NCBI GenBank assembly: GCA_031402355.1
Contig: JANNSG010000068.1
Location: 1-19,979 of the forward strand
Length of the DNA: 19,979 bases
Source of the DNA: JACMNW01 sp031402355
Lineage (GTDB): Bacteria; Pseudomonadota; Alphaproteobacteria; Rhodobacterales; Rhodobacteraceae
Direction of reading: 5' to 3'
Below the pieces are notes generated by a model, which was given only the letters and a program-made list of their open reading frames with translations, made no database searches and was not told the DNA's origin. Positions within the stretch are counted from its first letter, which is position 1, and every line of letters starts with the position of its first letter. The position numbers and the translations under genes were made by a program. Shown piece by piece: positions 1 to 7,182 of this stretch.

Positions 1-71
1 CAGGCCAGCAGCAACGGAGTGGCCAGCCGCAGGGTGGAATCGAGTATCTGCAAAAGTGTTGCGTAATCCAT
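1..71 (-). CDS. ABC transporter permease, second subunit (partial, N-terminus only)
   Basis: Only the first 23 or so codons lie in the window; the gene runs off the left edge. It starts with ATG at 71-69, sharing the A with the TGA stop of the preceding permease (TGATG, one-base overlap). The visible peptide begins MDYATLLQILDSTLRLATP and turns hydrophobic. This matches the beginning of the second permease of BMP-type (nucleoside/purine) importers, where two different permeases form the channel. The assignment rests mostly on operon position (binding protein, ATPase, permease, then this gene) and tight translational coupling. The substrate cannot be read from this fragment. Confidence 0.8.
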   Translation of the reverse strand, partial: MDYATLLQILDSTLRLATPLLLA

Positions 72-1192
72 CAGGCGGCCCCCGTCTTGCTAGACAGCGT
101 CTTGCTAGGGCTGGCCTTGCGGGGGCGGAAAAACACGCCCAACATCATCCGCACCATGTGATCCAGAGCGCCAGTGAACAGAATGACCAAGCCCTGCACC
201 ACCACGCGCAATTCAATCGGGATCTTGGTCCACATGCCCAGCTCCGCCCCGCCTTGGAACAAAAACCCAAACAAAATCGCCGCCAGCAGCACCCCGAACG
301 GATGGTTCCGCCCCATCAGGGCCACCGCGATGCCGATGAAACCGGCACCAGAGGCGGAATTTTGCACCAACCGCCCGCTTTCACCCATCACATTGTTGAT
401 CGCCATCAACCCCGCCAGCGCGCCGGAAATGATCATCGTGATCATGATGATCTTTGTCGGGTTTATGCCCGCATATTTCGCCGCCGGTTCCGATTTGCCA
501 AAGGCGCGGATCTGGTAGCCCAGCCGCGTGCGCCACAGCAGCGCCCAAACCGCCACACAGGCCGCCAGCGCCACGAATATCGTCACATTCGCCGGCACAG
601 CCTTGGTGAAAATCAGGTTTAACCCCGGAATTTCGTTCAACGCAGGCAGCGCGGTTTCAGGTGCAAACCGGGCTGTTGCCGGGTCCATCTGCCCCTTCGG
701 GCGCAGCACATCTACCAGCATGTAGACGATAAAGGCGGATGCGATGTAGTTGAACATGATCGTGGTGATAACAATGTGACTGCCACGTTTTGCCTGCAAA
801 TAGGCAGGGATAGCCGCCCAGACCGCGCCAAACGCCGCAGCCCCCAAGGCCGCCGCAATCAACGCCACCGACCAATGCGGCCAAGGCAGTGCCAGACAGA
901 CCAGCGCCACGCCCAGCCCGCCCAACTGCGCCTGCCCCTCACCGCCGATGTTGAACAGCCCGGCATGAAAGGCCACCGTCACCGCAAGGCCGGTAAAGAT
1001 GAAACTGGTCGCGTAATAGAGGGTGTAGCCCCAGCCGTAAGCCGACCCAAGCGCGCCATCGACCATAACCTTCAACGTCTCAACCGGGTCTTCACCAATC
1101 GACAAGATCACCAAGGCCGAGATGATCGCCGCCAGCAAAAGGCTGACAAGCGGCACCAGCACCACATCGGCCCATTTTGGCAAGGAACCCAT
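71..1192 (-). CDS. ABC transporter permease, nucleoside/BMP-type importer
   Basis: A 373-residue polytopic inner-membrane protein and one of the two permeases of the importer encoded here. It has many hydrophobic segments, beginning at about residues 10-31. The segment AFHAGLFNIGGEGQ (about 74-87) is a hallmark of the branched-chain amino acid/ribose/nucleoside permease superfamily (BPD_transp_2). The cytoplasmic loop around RGSHIVITTIMFNY likely contacts the ATPase. I chose ATG at 1192, which overlaps the ATPase stop codon by one base (TGATG); a GTG one codon upstream is possible but less natural. The C-terminus ends in a basic, Ser-rich tail. Role and family are well supported. Purine nucleoside or deoxynucleoside as substrate is an inference from the family. 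Confidence 0.93.
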   Translation of the reverse strand: MGSLPKWADVVLVPLVSLLLAAIISALVILSIGEDPVETLKVMVDGALGSAYGWGYTLYYATSFIFTGLAVTVAFHAGLFNIGGEGQAQLGGLGVALVCLALPWPHWSVALIAAALGAAAFGAVWAAIPAYLQAKRGSHIVITTIMFNYIASAFIVYMLVDVLRPKGQMDPATARFAPETALPALNEIPGLNLIFTKAVPANVTIFVALAACVAVWALLWRTRLGYQIRAFGKSEPAAKYAGINPTKIIMITMIISGALAGLMAINNVMGESGRLVQNSASGAGFIGIAVALMGRNHPFGVLLAAILFGFLFQGGAELGMWTKIPIELRVVVQGLVILFTGALDHMVRMMLGVFFRPRKASPSKTLSSKTGAA

Positions 1193-2781
1193 CACGCGGC
1201 CCCTTTCACGGGGTCAGCCACACCTGCCATCAGCAACCCCAACTCCCGCTCGTTCGTCTTGGCAGGATCGCGCGTACCCATGATCTGGCCATCAAACATC
1301 ACAGCAATGCGGTCTGACAGGCTCATGATTTCGTCCAATTCGACACTCACCAACAAGATCGCCTTGCCCGCATCGCGCAGGGCTACAATCTGTTTGTGGA
1401 TAAATTCAATCGCGCCGATATCTACCCCGCGCGTTGGCTGGCCGACCAACAGAAGGTCCGGGTTCCGTTCAATTTCCCGCGCCACAACGATCTTTTGCTG
1501 GTTGCCACCCGAGAAACTTTTCGCCGCCAGCGTCGGGATCGGCGGGCGCACATCGAATCGTTCCATCTTCGCCACGGTATCGGCCTTGATCGCGTCATTA
1601 TCCATGAACACCGCGTTTTTCTGATACTCAGCAGCGTTGTGATAGCCAAACGCCACGTTTTCCCACGCCGTAAAATCCATGATCAAGCCAAGGCTCTGGC
1701 GATCCTCCGGCACATGCGCAATGCCCTGCGCGCGGCGCGACTGGCCATCCGAATGTCGTCCGGTCAGATCAACATCCACCCCGTTCATCCGCACCACACC
1801 CGTGGCCCGCGCAATGCCGCCCAGCGCCTCCAGCAATTCGGATTGTCCGTTGCCAGCCACGCCCGCAATGCCCAGAATTTCCCCCGCGCGTATCGACAAG
1901 CTAACGCCTTTCAGACGTTCCACCTTATCATCATCGCGCACGCGCAGATTTTCCACCTCCAGCACCACGGCACCGGGGTTGCTGGGCTTTTTCTCCACAT
2001 GCAGCAGCACCTTGCGGCCCACCATCAGCTCGGCCAGATCTTCCGGGCTGGTCGCATCGGTTTCCACCGTCGCTACCATTTCGCCGCGCCGCATCACCGA
2101 CACCCGGTCAGTGATATCCATGATCTCGCGCAATTTATGCGTGATCAGCATAATGGTTTTGCCCTGCGCCTTCAGCCCGCGCAGGATGCGAAACAGATGG
2201 TCGGCCTCGGCAGGCGTCAACACGCCCGTCGGTTCATCCAAAATCAGAATATCGGCTTGGCGGTACAGCGCCTTGAGAATTTCCACCCGCTGTTGGTGGC
2301 CAACAGACAGGTCTTCGATCAAGGCGTCAGGATCAACGTCCAACTCGTATTCACGCGATAGATCGCCCAATATCCGGCGGGCTTTATCAAGCGATGGCGC
2401 CAGCAAACGCCCATCTTCCGCGCCAAGAATAACATTTTCCAGCACCGAAAAATTCTGCACCAGTTTGAAATGTTGAAACACCATGCCGATGCCAGCGGCA
2501 ATCGCTGCCTGACTGTCAGGAATGGTGGTGGCCTTACCGCCGATCAGAATCTCGCCGGAATCGGCTTTGTAAAATCCGTATAGGATCGACATCAATGTCG
2601 ATTTTCCGGCCCCGTTTTCGCCAATGATCCCGTGGATAGACCCACGCGCCACCTTGATCGAGATATCCTTATTGGCCTGCACCGGCCCGAAAGCTTTGGA
2701 AATACCGCACAACTCGATGGCCAGCGGCGCTGTGTCTGGGGCGGCAGTTTCCTGCCGCCCCGTATCGGTGTGACCCGACAT
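1192..2781 (-). CDS. ABC transporter ATP-binding protein (double ATPase), nucleoside/BMP-type importer
   Basis: A 529-residue protein with two fused nucleotide-binding domains that powers the importer. Domain 1 is canonical: Walker A GENGAGKS (54-61), signature LSVGHQQR (158-165), Walker B ILILDEP (178-184). Domain 2 is degenerate: its P-loop reads GVAGNGQSE (307-315, Lys replaced by Gln) and its Walker B reads LLLVGQPTRG, while its signature FSGGNQQK (423-430) is intact. One degenerate site is usual for ribose/nucleoside-type double ATPases. The open frame extends 31 codons further upstream into the binding-protein gene. I chose ATG 2781 because it lies four bases after that gene's TAA stop and because the extension MMQLPKRS... 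is antisense-like sequence. It is coupled to the downstream permease by TGATG. Confidence 0.95.
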   Translation of the reverse strand: MSGHTDTGRQETAAPDTAPLAIELCGISKAFGPVQANKDISIKVARGSIHGIIGENGAGKSTLMSILYGFYKADSGEILIGGKATTIPDSQAAIAAGIGMVFQHFKLVQNFSVLENVILGAEDGRLLAPSLDKARRILGDLSREYELDVDPDALIEDLSVGHQQRVEILKALYRQADILILDEPTGVLTPAEADHLFRILRGLKAQGKTIMLITHKLREIMDITDRVSVMRRGEMVATVETDATSPEDLAELMVGRKVLLHVEKKPSNPGAVVLEVENLRVRDDDKVERLKGVSLSIRAGEILGIAGVAGNGQSELLEALGGIARATGVVRMNGVDVDLTGRHSDGQSRRAQGIAHVPEDRQSLGLIMDFTAWENVAFGYHNAAEYQKNAVFMDNDAIKADTVAKMERFDVRPPIPTLAAKSFSGGNQQKIVVAREIERNPDLLLVGQPTRGVDIGAIEFIHKQIVALRDAGKAILLVSVELDEIMSLSDRIAVMFDGQIMGTRDPAKTNERELGLLMAGVADPVKGAA

Positions 2782-2785
2782 GTAT

Positions 2786-3781
2786 TTAGAACGTCGCTGC
2801 CGGGCAGGTGTCGTCCGACATGTAGTCATGCACAACCAGTTCGCCGGATTTGATCTTTTCGGCAGCTGCATCAACAGCAGCCTGCATTTCCGGGGTCACA
2901 AGAGCCGCATTGTTCTCGTCCATCGCATAGCCAACGCCATCCGCTTTCAGATCCAGCACGTTAAAGCCAGGGGCCATTTCAGTGCCTTCTTTGAACGCAT
3001 TATACACGGCTACATCAACGCGCTTCAGCATGGATGTCAGCACTTTGCCGGGGTGCATGCCGTTCTGGTTGCTGTCCACGCCGATCGACAGGATGCCTTC
3101 ATCAGCCGCTGCCTGCAGAACGCCAACACCTGTGCCGCCAGCCGCTGCATAGATCACGTCAGCACCTTGCGATTTCTGCGATTTGGCAAGTTCAGCACCT
3201 TTGACCGGGTCATTCCATGCGGCAGGTGTGGTGCCGGTCATGTTCAGAATAACCTTTGCGTCGGCCTTAGCTGCCAAAACGCCCTGCGCATAGCCACAGC
3301 CGAAGCGGCGGATCAGCGGAATGTCCATGCCGCCCACAAAACCGACCGTGCCGGTTTTCGAGGCAAGGCCAGCCATCATACCAACAAGGTAGCTGCCTTC
3401 ATGTTCGGTAAAGACCACCGATTTCACGTTTGGCTGTTCGACGACCATGTCGATGATTGCAAATTTGGTGTCCGGGAAATCAGGGGCCACCAAAGCCAGA
3501 ACATCGCCAAACGCAAAGCCGGTCATCACAACCGGGTTAGCACCCGATTCCGCCATCCGGCGCAGCGCCTGTTCGCGCTGGGCTTCGTCCTGCATTTCAA
3601 TTTCTTTGAATGTGCCGCCCGTTTCAGTGGCCCATTTGGTCGCACCGTTGAACGCCGCTTCGTTGAAGGATTTGTCGAACTTGCCGCCAAGATCGAATAT
3701 GATCGCAGGCTCGGCAGATGCCACGCCAGCGAACAGCGCCAGCGTTGCAGCCGCGGATAGGAAGGATTTCATAAGGGTCAT
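2786..3781 (-). CDS. BMP-family ABC transporter substrate-binding protein
   Basis: A 331-residue periplasmic binding protein of the basic-membrane-protein family (PF02608), the substrate receptor of this importer. It has a clear Sec signal peptide: basic start, hydrophobic core, and likely cleavage after ASA at residue 23. The mature start EPAIIFDLGGKFDKSFNE carries the family's characteristic FDLGG.FDKSFNE segment. The chosen start is ATG 3781, preceded by GGGAG at six bases; ATG 3772 is an alternative with poorer spacing. It is first in the operon and is followed after four bases by the ATPase gene, so it is probably the most strongly expressed member. Characterised relatives bind nucleosides or purines; the exact ligand here is inferred. 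Confidence 0.93.
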   Translation of the reverse strand: MTLMKSFLSAAATLALFAGVASAEPAIIFDLGGKFDKSFNEAAFNGATKWATETGGTFKEIEMQDEAQREQALRRMAESGANPVVMTGFAFGDVLALVAPDFPDTKFAIIDMVVEQPNVKSVVFTEHEGSYLVGMMAGLASKTGTVGFVGGMDIPLIRRFGCGYAQGVLAAKADAKVILNMTGTTPAAWNDPVKGAELAKSQKSQGADVIYAAAGGTGVGVLQAAADEGILSIGVDSNQNGMHPGKVLTSMLKRVDVAVYNAFKEGTEMAPGFNVLDLKADGVGYAMDENNAALVTPEMQAAVDAAAEKIKSGELVVHDYMSDDTCPAATF

Positions 3782-3859
3782 AGGGGTCTCCCGGTTTATG
3801 TTTTTAACGGGTCACAGCCGCAGCAGGCAACAGCGGCCCGGGCGGCAGGATCGTGCATG

Positions 3860-3889
3860 ATTTAGGGCGTTTTAAGCCAAGCCGGTCAA
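3860..3889 (-). promoter_or_regulatory. candidate sigma-70 promoter for the BMP importer operon
   Basis: On the minus strand, TTGACC (3889-3884) is followed after 18 bases by CTAAAT (3865-3860). This places transcription about 75 bases upstream of the binding-protein start. The -35 is good and the -10 only fair, so this is a pattern match without further support. Confidence 0.35.
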
Positions 3890-3917
3890 TAGCTATTTGT
3901 AGGTGGGGCAGGGTCGC

Positions 3918-3933
3918 TTGATCATTTGGTCAA
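3918..3933. promoter_or_regulatory. candidate operator dyad upstream of the BMP importer promoter
   Basis: TTGATC-ATTT-GGTCAA is an imperfect dyad (arms TTGATC/GGTCAA, one mismatch). It lies about 28 bases upstream of the proposed -35, between rimI and the importer operon. TTGACC recurs in the -35 itself. Position and symmetry suggest a regulator site, but I cannot name the regulator. Confidence 0.3.
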
Positions 3934-3956
3934 ATTCAGCAGGGTTTGCACCACCT

Positions 3957-4367
3957 TTACAGCGCACGGGTCAGGATCAACGCATCGATAGCGGCACCTT
4001 GGGGTTGATTGTAATAAGCTTTCCTGCGCCCAACCTCGGAAAATCCGGCCTTTAGATACAAGGCAATCGCCGCCTGATTCTGTGCAGATACCTCCAGAAA
4101 TGCCGATGTTGCATCCCGCTTGCGGGCCTCAGCCAAAAAGCCAAACACAAGCCGGCTTCCAATCCCAAGTCTTCGCGCGGTCGGATCAACCGCCAGGGTC
4201 AAGACCTCTACTTCCCCGGCAACGGCACGGCCAATCAAGAAGCCCTGCGATTCGATCAAGGCAAAGCACAGCGGGTCTGCCAACAGGGCGGCAAATTCGG
4301 CCGCAACCCAAGGTCTTGGCGTGCTGAAACATGCCGCATGCAGCGCCGCCATAGCGTCGGGCGTCAC
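3957..4367 (-). CDS. rimI: ribosomal-protein-alanine N-acetyltransferase (GNAT family)
   Basis: A 136-residue GNAT acetyltransferase that transfers acetyl from acetyl-CoA, classically to the N-terminal alanine of ribosomal protein bS18. The acetyl-CoA pyrophosphate loop is visible as RRLGIGSR (65-72) after the strand LTLAVDP. LEVSAQN (91-97) and ALYLKAGF (102-109), with a Tyr at 104, are the usual motifs. The C-terminal KAYYNQP matches the RimI end. It starts with GTG at 4367, overlapping the tsaB stop by four bases (GTGA), so it is translationally coupled to tsaB. The tsaB-rimI pairing is common in bacteria and supports RimI over a generic GNAT. True in vivo substrates may be broader. Confidence 0.88.
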   Translation of the reverse strand: MTPDAMAALHAACFSTPRPWVAAEFAALLADPLCFALIESQGFLIGRAVAGEVEVLTLAVDPTARRLGIGSRLVFGFLAEARKRDATSAFLEVSAQNQAAIALYLKAGFSEVGRRKAYYNQPQGAAIDALILTRAL

Positions 4368-4972
4368 GGCAGGATCACTGGCGGTGGGTCCGACGGCGGG
4401 GCCGCATCCGCCCCGCGCAAATAAAACGGCGCAGGGCGCGGTTGCGCCTGATGCCGGCGCGTTTGGGTGATGCGGGCAATCGCCTCGGCCAACGCATAAT
4501 GCGGTGTGATGCCCCCCAGCCCGATGACCGTGCCAGTGACGTTTGAATGTGCTGCGTCGGTTGCAATGATCCGGGCCAGCCCATTCCCGGTATCGGTGAA
4601 GGTTTGCACATAAACCTCATCCCGCCGCGCGTCGATCATCACTGTCACGGGTCGCGGCACACCCAGCGCCAAAGCCTCTAGCGCCGTGACACCAATGGCA
4701 GGTATGCCCAACCCAAGCGCCAAACCCCGTGCCAAAGCCACTGAGATACGTACCCCGGTAAAGTTCCCCGGCCCCGTTCCTACACCAATGGCGCATATAT
4801 CGGCCCAGCCGATCCCCGCCTCTGCCAACATTTCTTCCAGCAGCGGAACAAGCCGTTCCGCCTGCCCCTTCGCCATAGGCTCGTCCCGCAGGATTACCCG
4901 GTCGCCGCATAACAAAGCGGCCGCGCAATGCGCGGCCGATGTGTCAAACGCCAAAATCCACTCAGGCCGCAT
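4364..4972 (-). CDS. tsaB: tRNA threonylcarbamoyladenosine (t6A) biosynthesis protein TsaB
   Basis: A 202-residue member of the ASKHA-fold TsaB/YeaZ family. TsaB is the non-catalytic partner that binds TsaD in the complex making t6A at position 37 of ANN-decoding tRNAs. The N-terminal phosphate-binding strand LAFDTS (7-12) and the motif GPGNFTGVR (67-75) are diagnostic. VMIDARRDEVY (about 111-121) is also typical. Length is close to the family norm, with a short variable C-terminus. Start ATG 4972 lies five bases after the nfuA stop; the stop overlaps rimI by four bases. It is the middle gene of nfuA-tsaB-rimI and probably depends on the nfuA promoter. Confidence 0.94.
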   Translation of the reverse strand: MRPEWILAFDTSAAHCAAALLCGDRVILRDEPMAKGQAERLVPLLEEMLAEAGIGWADICAIGVGTGPGNFTGVRISVALARGLALGLGIPAIGVTALEALALGVPRPVTVMIDARRDEVYVQTFTDTGNGLARIIATDAAHSNVTGTVIGLGGITPHYALAEAIARITQTRRHQAQPRPAPFYLRGADAAPPSDPPPVILP

Positions 4973-4977
4973 CTGTT

Positions 4978-5541
4978 TCAGGCCGCAACGGGCCGCACTT
5001 CCAGCACTTCGGGAATGTAATGCCGCAGCAGGTTCTCAATCCCCATTTTCAGCGTCAACGTCGATGACGGGCACCCGGCACAAGCGCCTTGCATATGCAG
5101 ATACACAATCCCCCGGTCAAAGCCGTGGAAGGTGATATCGCCGCCGTCCTGCGCCACCGCAGGCCTAACCCGCGTATCCAGCAATTCCTTGATCTGGCGC
5201 ACGATATCGCCATCCTCGCCGATGTGTTCGGCATGGCCACCGCCCGCAGCAACTTCGCCTTCCATCACGGCGGCACCTGATTGGTAATGCTCCATGATCG
5301 CGCCCAGAATGGCTGGTTTGATATGGTCCCACTGCGCATCTTCCGCCTTCGTCACCGTCACAAAATCTGTGCCAAAGAACACGCCCGTCACATTTCCGGC
5401 CGCAAAAATCCGCTTCGCCAGCGGTGATTTCTGGCCCGCCTCAGCGCTTGGGAAATCCGCCGTGCCCAGTTCCAGCACAGTCTGCCCCGGCAGGAATTTC
5501 AGCGTCGCCGGGTTCGGGGTGGATTCGGTCTGGATGAACAT
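4978..5541 (-). CDS. nfuA: NfuA-like Fe-S cluster carrier (NifU C-terminal domain)
   Basis: A 187-residue iron-sulfur carrier. The N-terminal Nfu_N-type domain (about 1-88) begins MFIQTESTPNPATLKFLPG, the classic start of alphaproteobacterial and mitochondrial NFU1-type proteins. A Gly/Ala-rich linker follows, then the NifU C-terminal domain (about 110-187). That domain contains CAGC (Cys154, Cys157), which in this family binds a 4Fe-4S cluster at the dimer interface for delivery to target enzymes. The reading frame extends 18 codons upstream, but ATG 5541 is supported by the conserved N-terminus and by GGAG eight bases before it. It is the first gene of an operon with tsaB and rimI. Its promoter carries an Irr-type dyad, suggesting iron control. 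Confidence 0.94.
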   Translation of the reverse strand: MFIQTESTPNPATLKFLPGQTVLELGTADFPSAEAGQKSPLAKRIFAAGNVTGVFFGTDFVTVTKAEDAQWDHIKPAILGAIMEHYQSGAAVMEGEVAAGGGHAEHIGEDGDIVRQIKELLDTRVRPAVAQDGGDITFHGFDRGIVYLHMQGACAGCPSSTLTLKMGIENLLRHYIPEVLEVRPVAA

Positions 5542-5566
5542 GCGCAATCTCCAACGGTTCTTGTCG

Positions 5567-5595
5567 GATATGCGCCTTGGGGGGCAAACTGTCAA
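5567..5595 (-). promoter_or_regulatory. sigma-70-type promoter for nfuA-tsaB-rimI
   Basis: On the minus strand a perfect -35 TTGACA (5595-5590) is followed after 17 bases by CATATC (5572-5567). The -10 matches the consensus at three of six positions, which is ordinary for alphaproteobacteria. Transcription would begin roughly 20 bases before the nfuA ATG. The adjoining dyad at 5596-5616 touches the -35 and would control access to it. Confidence 0.6.
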
Positions 5596-5616
5596 GGTTT
5601 AGAGCCATTCTAAACC
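5596..5616. promoter_or_regulatory. candidate Irr box / iron-control element at the nfuA promoter
   Basis: A perfect 8-base dyad GGTTTAGA / TCTAAACC with a five-base centre. Its core TTTAGAGCCATTCTAAA differs at one base from the pattern I recall for the alphaproteobacterial iron-control element, TTTAGAA-N3-TTCTAAA, bound by Irr. It abuts the nfuA -35 and lies in the intergenic space shared with the divergent class V PLP gene. Irr control is inferred from sequence likeness and from the Fe-S role of the downstream gene. Confidence 0.6.
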
Positions 5617-5727
5617 GCCCCCAAAACCCACACCGCGCTAAATTCAGCCCATCCGCGTAAAGCCCCTTGAACAGCGGCCCTCACCGATCAACACTGCCGA
5701 AAAACGCAGCAGCAAAAACAGGCCCCC

Positions 5728-6894
5728 ATGTTTGATATTGACGCCATCCGCGCCGATACGCCCACTTGTGAGCGTATCCTGCATTTCAACAACGCGGGCG
5801 CATCCCTGATGCCTGATCCGGTTTTTAATGCAGTAACAGCCCACCTGACCCTTGAACGCGAAATTGGCGGCTATGAGGCCGCAAGCGTTACAGAGACAGA
5901 CCAAGCGGCTTTTTATACCGAATTTGCGGCGTTGCTGAATGCCGACCCGGATGAAATTGCATTTGCCGAAAGTGCCACCCGCGCGTGGGATATAGCCTTC
6001 TATGGGTTGCCGCTACAGCCCGGTGACCGCATTTTGGCGCATGCTTCTGATTATGTGTCGAACGTCCTCGCGCTTTTGCAGCAAGCCAAGCGGCGCGGAC
6101 TGCATATTGATCTGGTGCCTTCAGATGCAATTGGTCAGATCGACATCGCCGCCCTTGACGCCATGGTAACACCGCGCACAAAGCTGATCTCGTTGACCCA
6201 TGTTCCCACCTTTAGTGGCCTCGTGAACCCGGCGGTCGAGGTTGGCCGCATCGCCCGCAAACATAACCTCATTTATTTGCTCGATGCCTGTCAATCCGTC
6301 GGCCAAATAGCTTTGGACGTGCGCACCATCGGTTGCGATATTCTGTCGGGCACAGGCCGCAAATTTCTGCGCGGCCCGCGTGGTACGGGCTTCCTTTACG
6401 TCCGCAAGGGGTTCCTCGATCAGATCGACCCACCCTTCATTGATCTCCATTCCGCCACATGGACCGGGCCTGATACCTACACCTTCGACCCAACTGCCAA
6501 GCGGTTCGAAAGTTGGGAGTGTTTTGCCGCAGGCCGCATCGGCCTGATGCAAGCGGTGCGCTATGCCCGCCATATCGGGCTTGAGAACATCGAACTCCGC
6601 GTTTCCCTCCTCGCCTCTGCGCTGCGCTTTGCGCTGGGGTCGATCGCCGGTATCACAGTGCAAGATCAAGGTGCGCAGAAATGCGGCATCGTCACCTTCA
6701 CCAAGCACGGCGAAGACGCCGAGGCTATACGTGCTCGCCTGCACAGATCGCAGATCAATGTCTCCACGACCCAGCGTAGCTCTGCCCTGCTGGATTTTGA
6801 TGCGCGCGGGCTGACATCACTGGTCCGCGCCTCCGTGCATTACTACAATACCGAGGCCGAGATTGGCCGCTTTGTCGATGTACTGGCAGGCTGA
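5728..6894 (+). CDS. class V aminotransferase-fold PLP enzyme, function unassigned
   Basis: A 388-residue fold-type I PLP enzyme of the class V (cysteine desulfurase/selenocysteine lyase-like) family. Visible features are the N-terminal HFNNAGASLMP (19-29), THVPTFSGLVNP (157-168), the cofactor-binding Asp in LLDACQS (Asp186, Gln189), and the Schiff-base lysine in SGTGRKFLRGPRGTGF (Lys212). The region where SufS/CsdA-type enzymes carry a mobile catalytic Cys reads TTQRSSALLDF (347-357) with no Cys. A canonical desulfurase role is therefore unlikely; a lyase, epimerase or aminotransferase is possible. It is divergent from nfuA, with the Irr-type dyad between them. I see no strong ribosome site before the ATG. 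The end shows consecutive stops TGA TAA TAG. Family is certain, substrate unknown. Confidence 0.88.
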   Translation: MFDIDAIRADTPTCERILHFNNAGASLMPDPVFNAVTAHLTLEREIGGYEAASVTETDQAAFYTEFAALLNADPDEIAFAESATRAWDIAFYGLPLQPGDRILAHASDYVSNVLALLQQAKRRGLHIDLVPSDAIGQIDIAALDAMVTPRTKLISLTHVPTFSGLVNPAVEVGRIARKHNLIYLLDACQSVGQIALDVRTIGCDILSGTGRKFLRGPRGTGFLYVRKGFLDQIDPPFIDLHSATWTGPDTYTFDPTAKRFESWECFAAGRIGLMQAVRYARHIGLENIELRVSLLASALRFALGSIAGITVQDQGAQKCGIVTFTKHGEDAEAIRARLHRSQINVSTTQRSSALLDFDARGLTSLVRASVHYYNTEAEIGRFVDVLAG

Positions 6895-6914
6895 TAATAG
6901 TTAGTGTCATGTGT

Positions 6915-7005
6915 CTCTTGCTCGATTTGACACGTGTCAAATCGGGCCGCGCCTGACTGCCCCCGGCAGGCACACCTTGCGCACCCGCCCAGTCAGCCGC
7001 GCCCC
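6915..7005 (+). repeat. structured repeat element, copy A
   Basis: Order of parts: lead-in CTTGCTCG; a perfect palindrome of 11-base arms CGATTTGACAC (6923-6944); GGGCCGCG; hairpin CTGCC-CCC-GGCAG (6957-6969); linker CCTTGCGCACCCG; and a closing arm. The closing arm (6990-7005) pairs with 6944-6959 at 14 of 16 positions. Copy B at 7882-8030 has the same order and the same linkers, but its stems have different sequence with pairing preserved. Confidence 0.65.
6923..6944. repeat. perfect 22-base palindrome within copy A
   Basis: Arms CGATTTGACAC and GTGTCAAATCG meet without a spacer. It sits 29 bases after the PLP-gene stop. It could act as a hairpin in DNA or RNA, or as a dimeric regulator site. 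The same slot in copy B holds an unrelated hairpin, which favours structure over a specific operator. Confidence 0.8.
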
Positions 7006-7032
7006 GATTCCCTAAGGCCCGATTTCCTAAGG
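7003..7032 (+). repeat. 15-base tandem direct repeat
   Basis: CCCGATTCCCTAAGG (7003-7017) is followed directly by CCCGATTTCCTAAGG (7018-7032), with one mismatch. It lies at the right edge of repeat copy A. Two units only, so it is not a CRISPR array. Confidence 0.8.
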
Positions 7033-7095
7033 CCTGTCTGCTGCCCTGCATCCCTTGCCCAACGGCCTTCGGCCTTATGGACAACCAACCCGAGC

Positions 7096-7116
7096 AAACG
7101 CTGCCCCGCAGCGTTT
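7096..7116. repeat. hairpin, 9-bp stem with 3-base loop
   Basis: AAACGCTGC-CCC-GCAGCGTTT forms a perfect nine-base-pair stem. It lies between convergent genes, 67 bases beyond the stop of the DUF3052-like gene. It could help end transcription, but lacks a long T tract in either direction, so it is recorded only as a hairpin. Confidence 0.6.
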
Positions 7117-7182
7117 CCAGATCGGTCCGGGGCTTCAACGGCCACTCGAAAGATACCGGATCACGTCCGGCGTGGGGTGCCC

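Larger units (their letters stand above)
6895..7182. other. structured, gene-free spacer with repeat element A
   Basis: I see no credible gene between the class V PLP gene and the DUF3052-like gene; short frames here are incidental. The spacer holds a perfect 22-base palindrome, an imperfect 16-base inverted repeat, a 15-base tandem repeat and a nine-base-pair hairpin, listed separately. The dense secondary structure suggests a mobile or regulatory repeat, or a structured transcript between the convergent genes. Confidence 0.6.

Noticed and set aside
56..2476. Several plus-strand open frames of up to 321 codons across the importer genes
   Set aside because: They are antisense to well-supported ABC genes, have low-complexity Arg/His/Pro-rich translations and show no family motifs; they are codon-usage shadows.
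2782..2874. 31-codon N-terminal extension of the ATPase
   Set aside because: It overlaps the end of the binding-protein gene and has no family likeness; ATG 2781 follows the stop by four bases, as expected in an operon.
6923..6944. The 22-base palindrome as a specific regulator operator
   Set aside because: The same slot in copy B holds a different hairpin, and no gene starts nearby downstream, so structure explains it better.
6915..7032. A CRISPR array
   Set aside because: Only two tandem 15-base units without spacers and no cas genes; the other repeats are palindromic elements.
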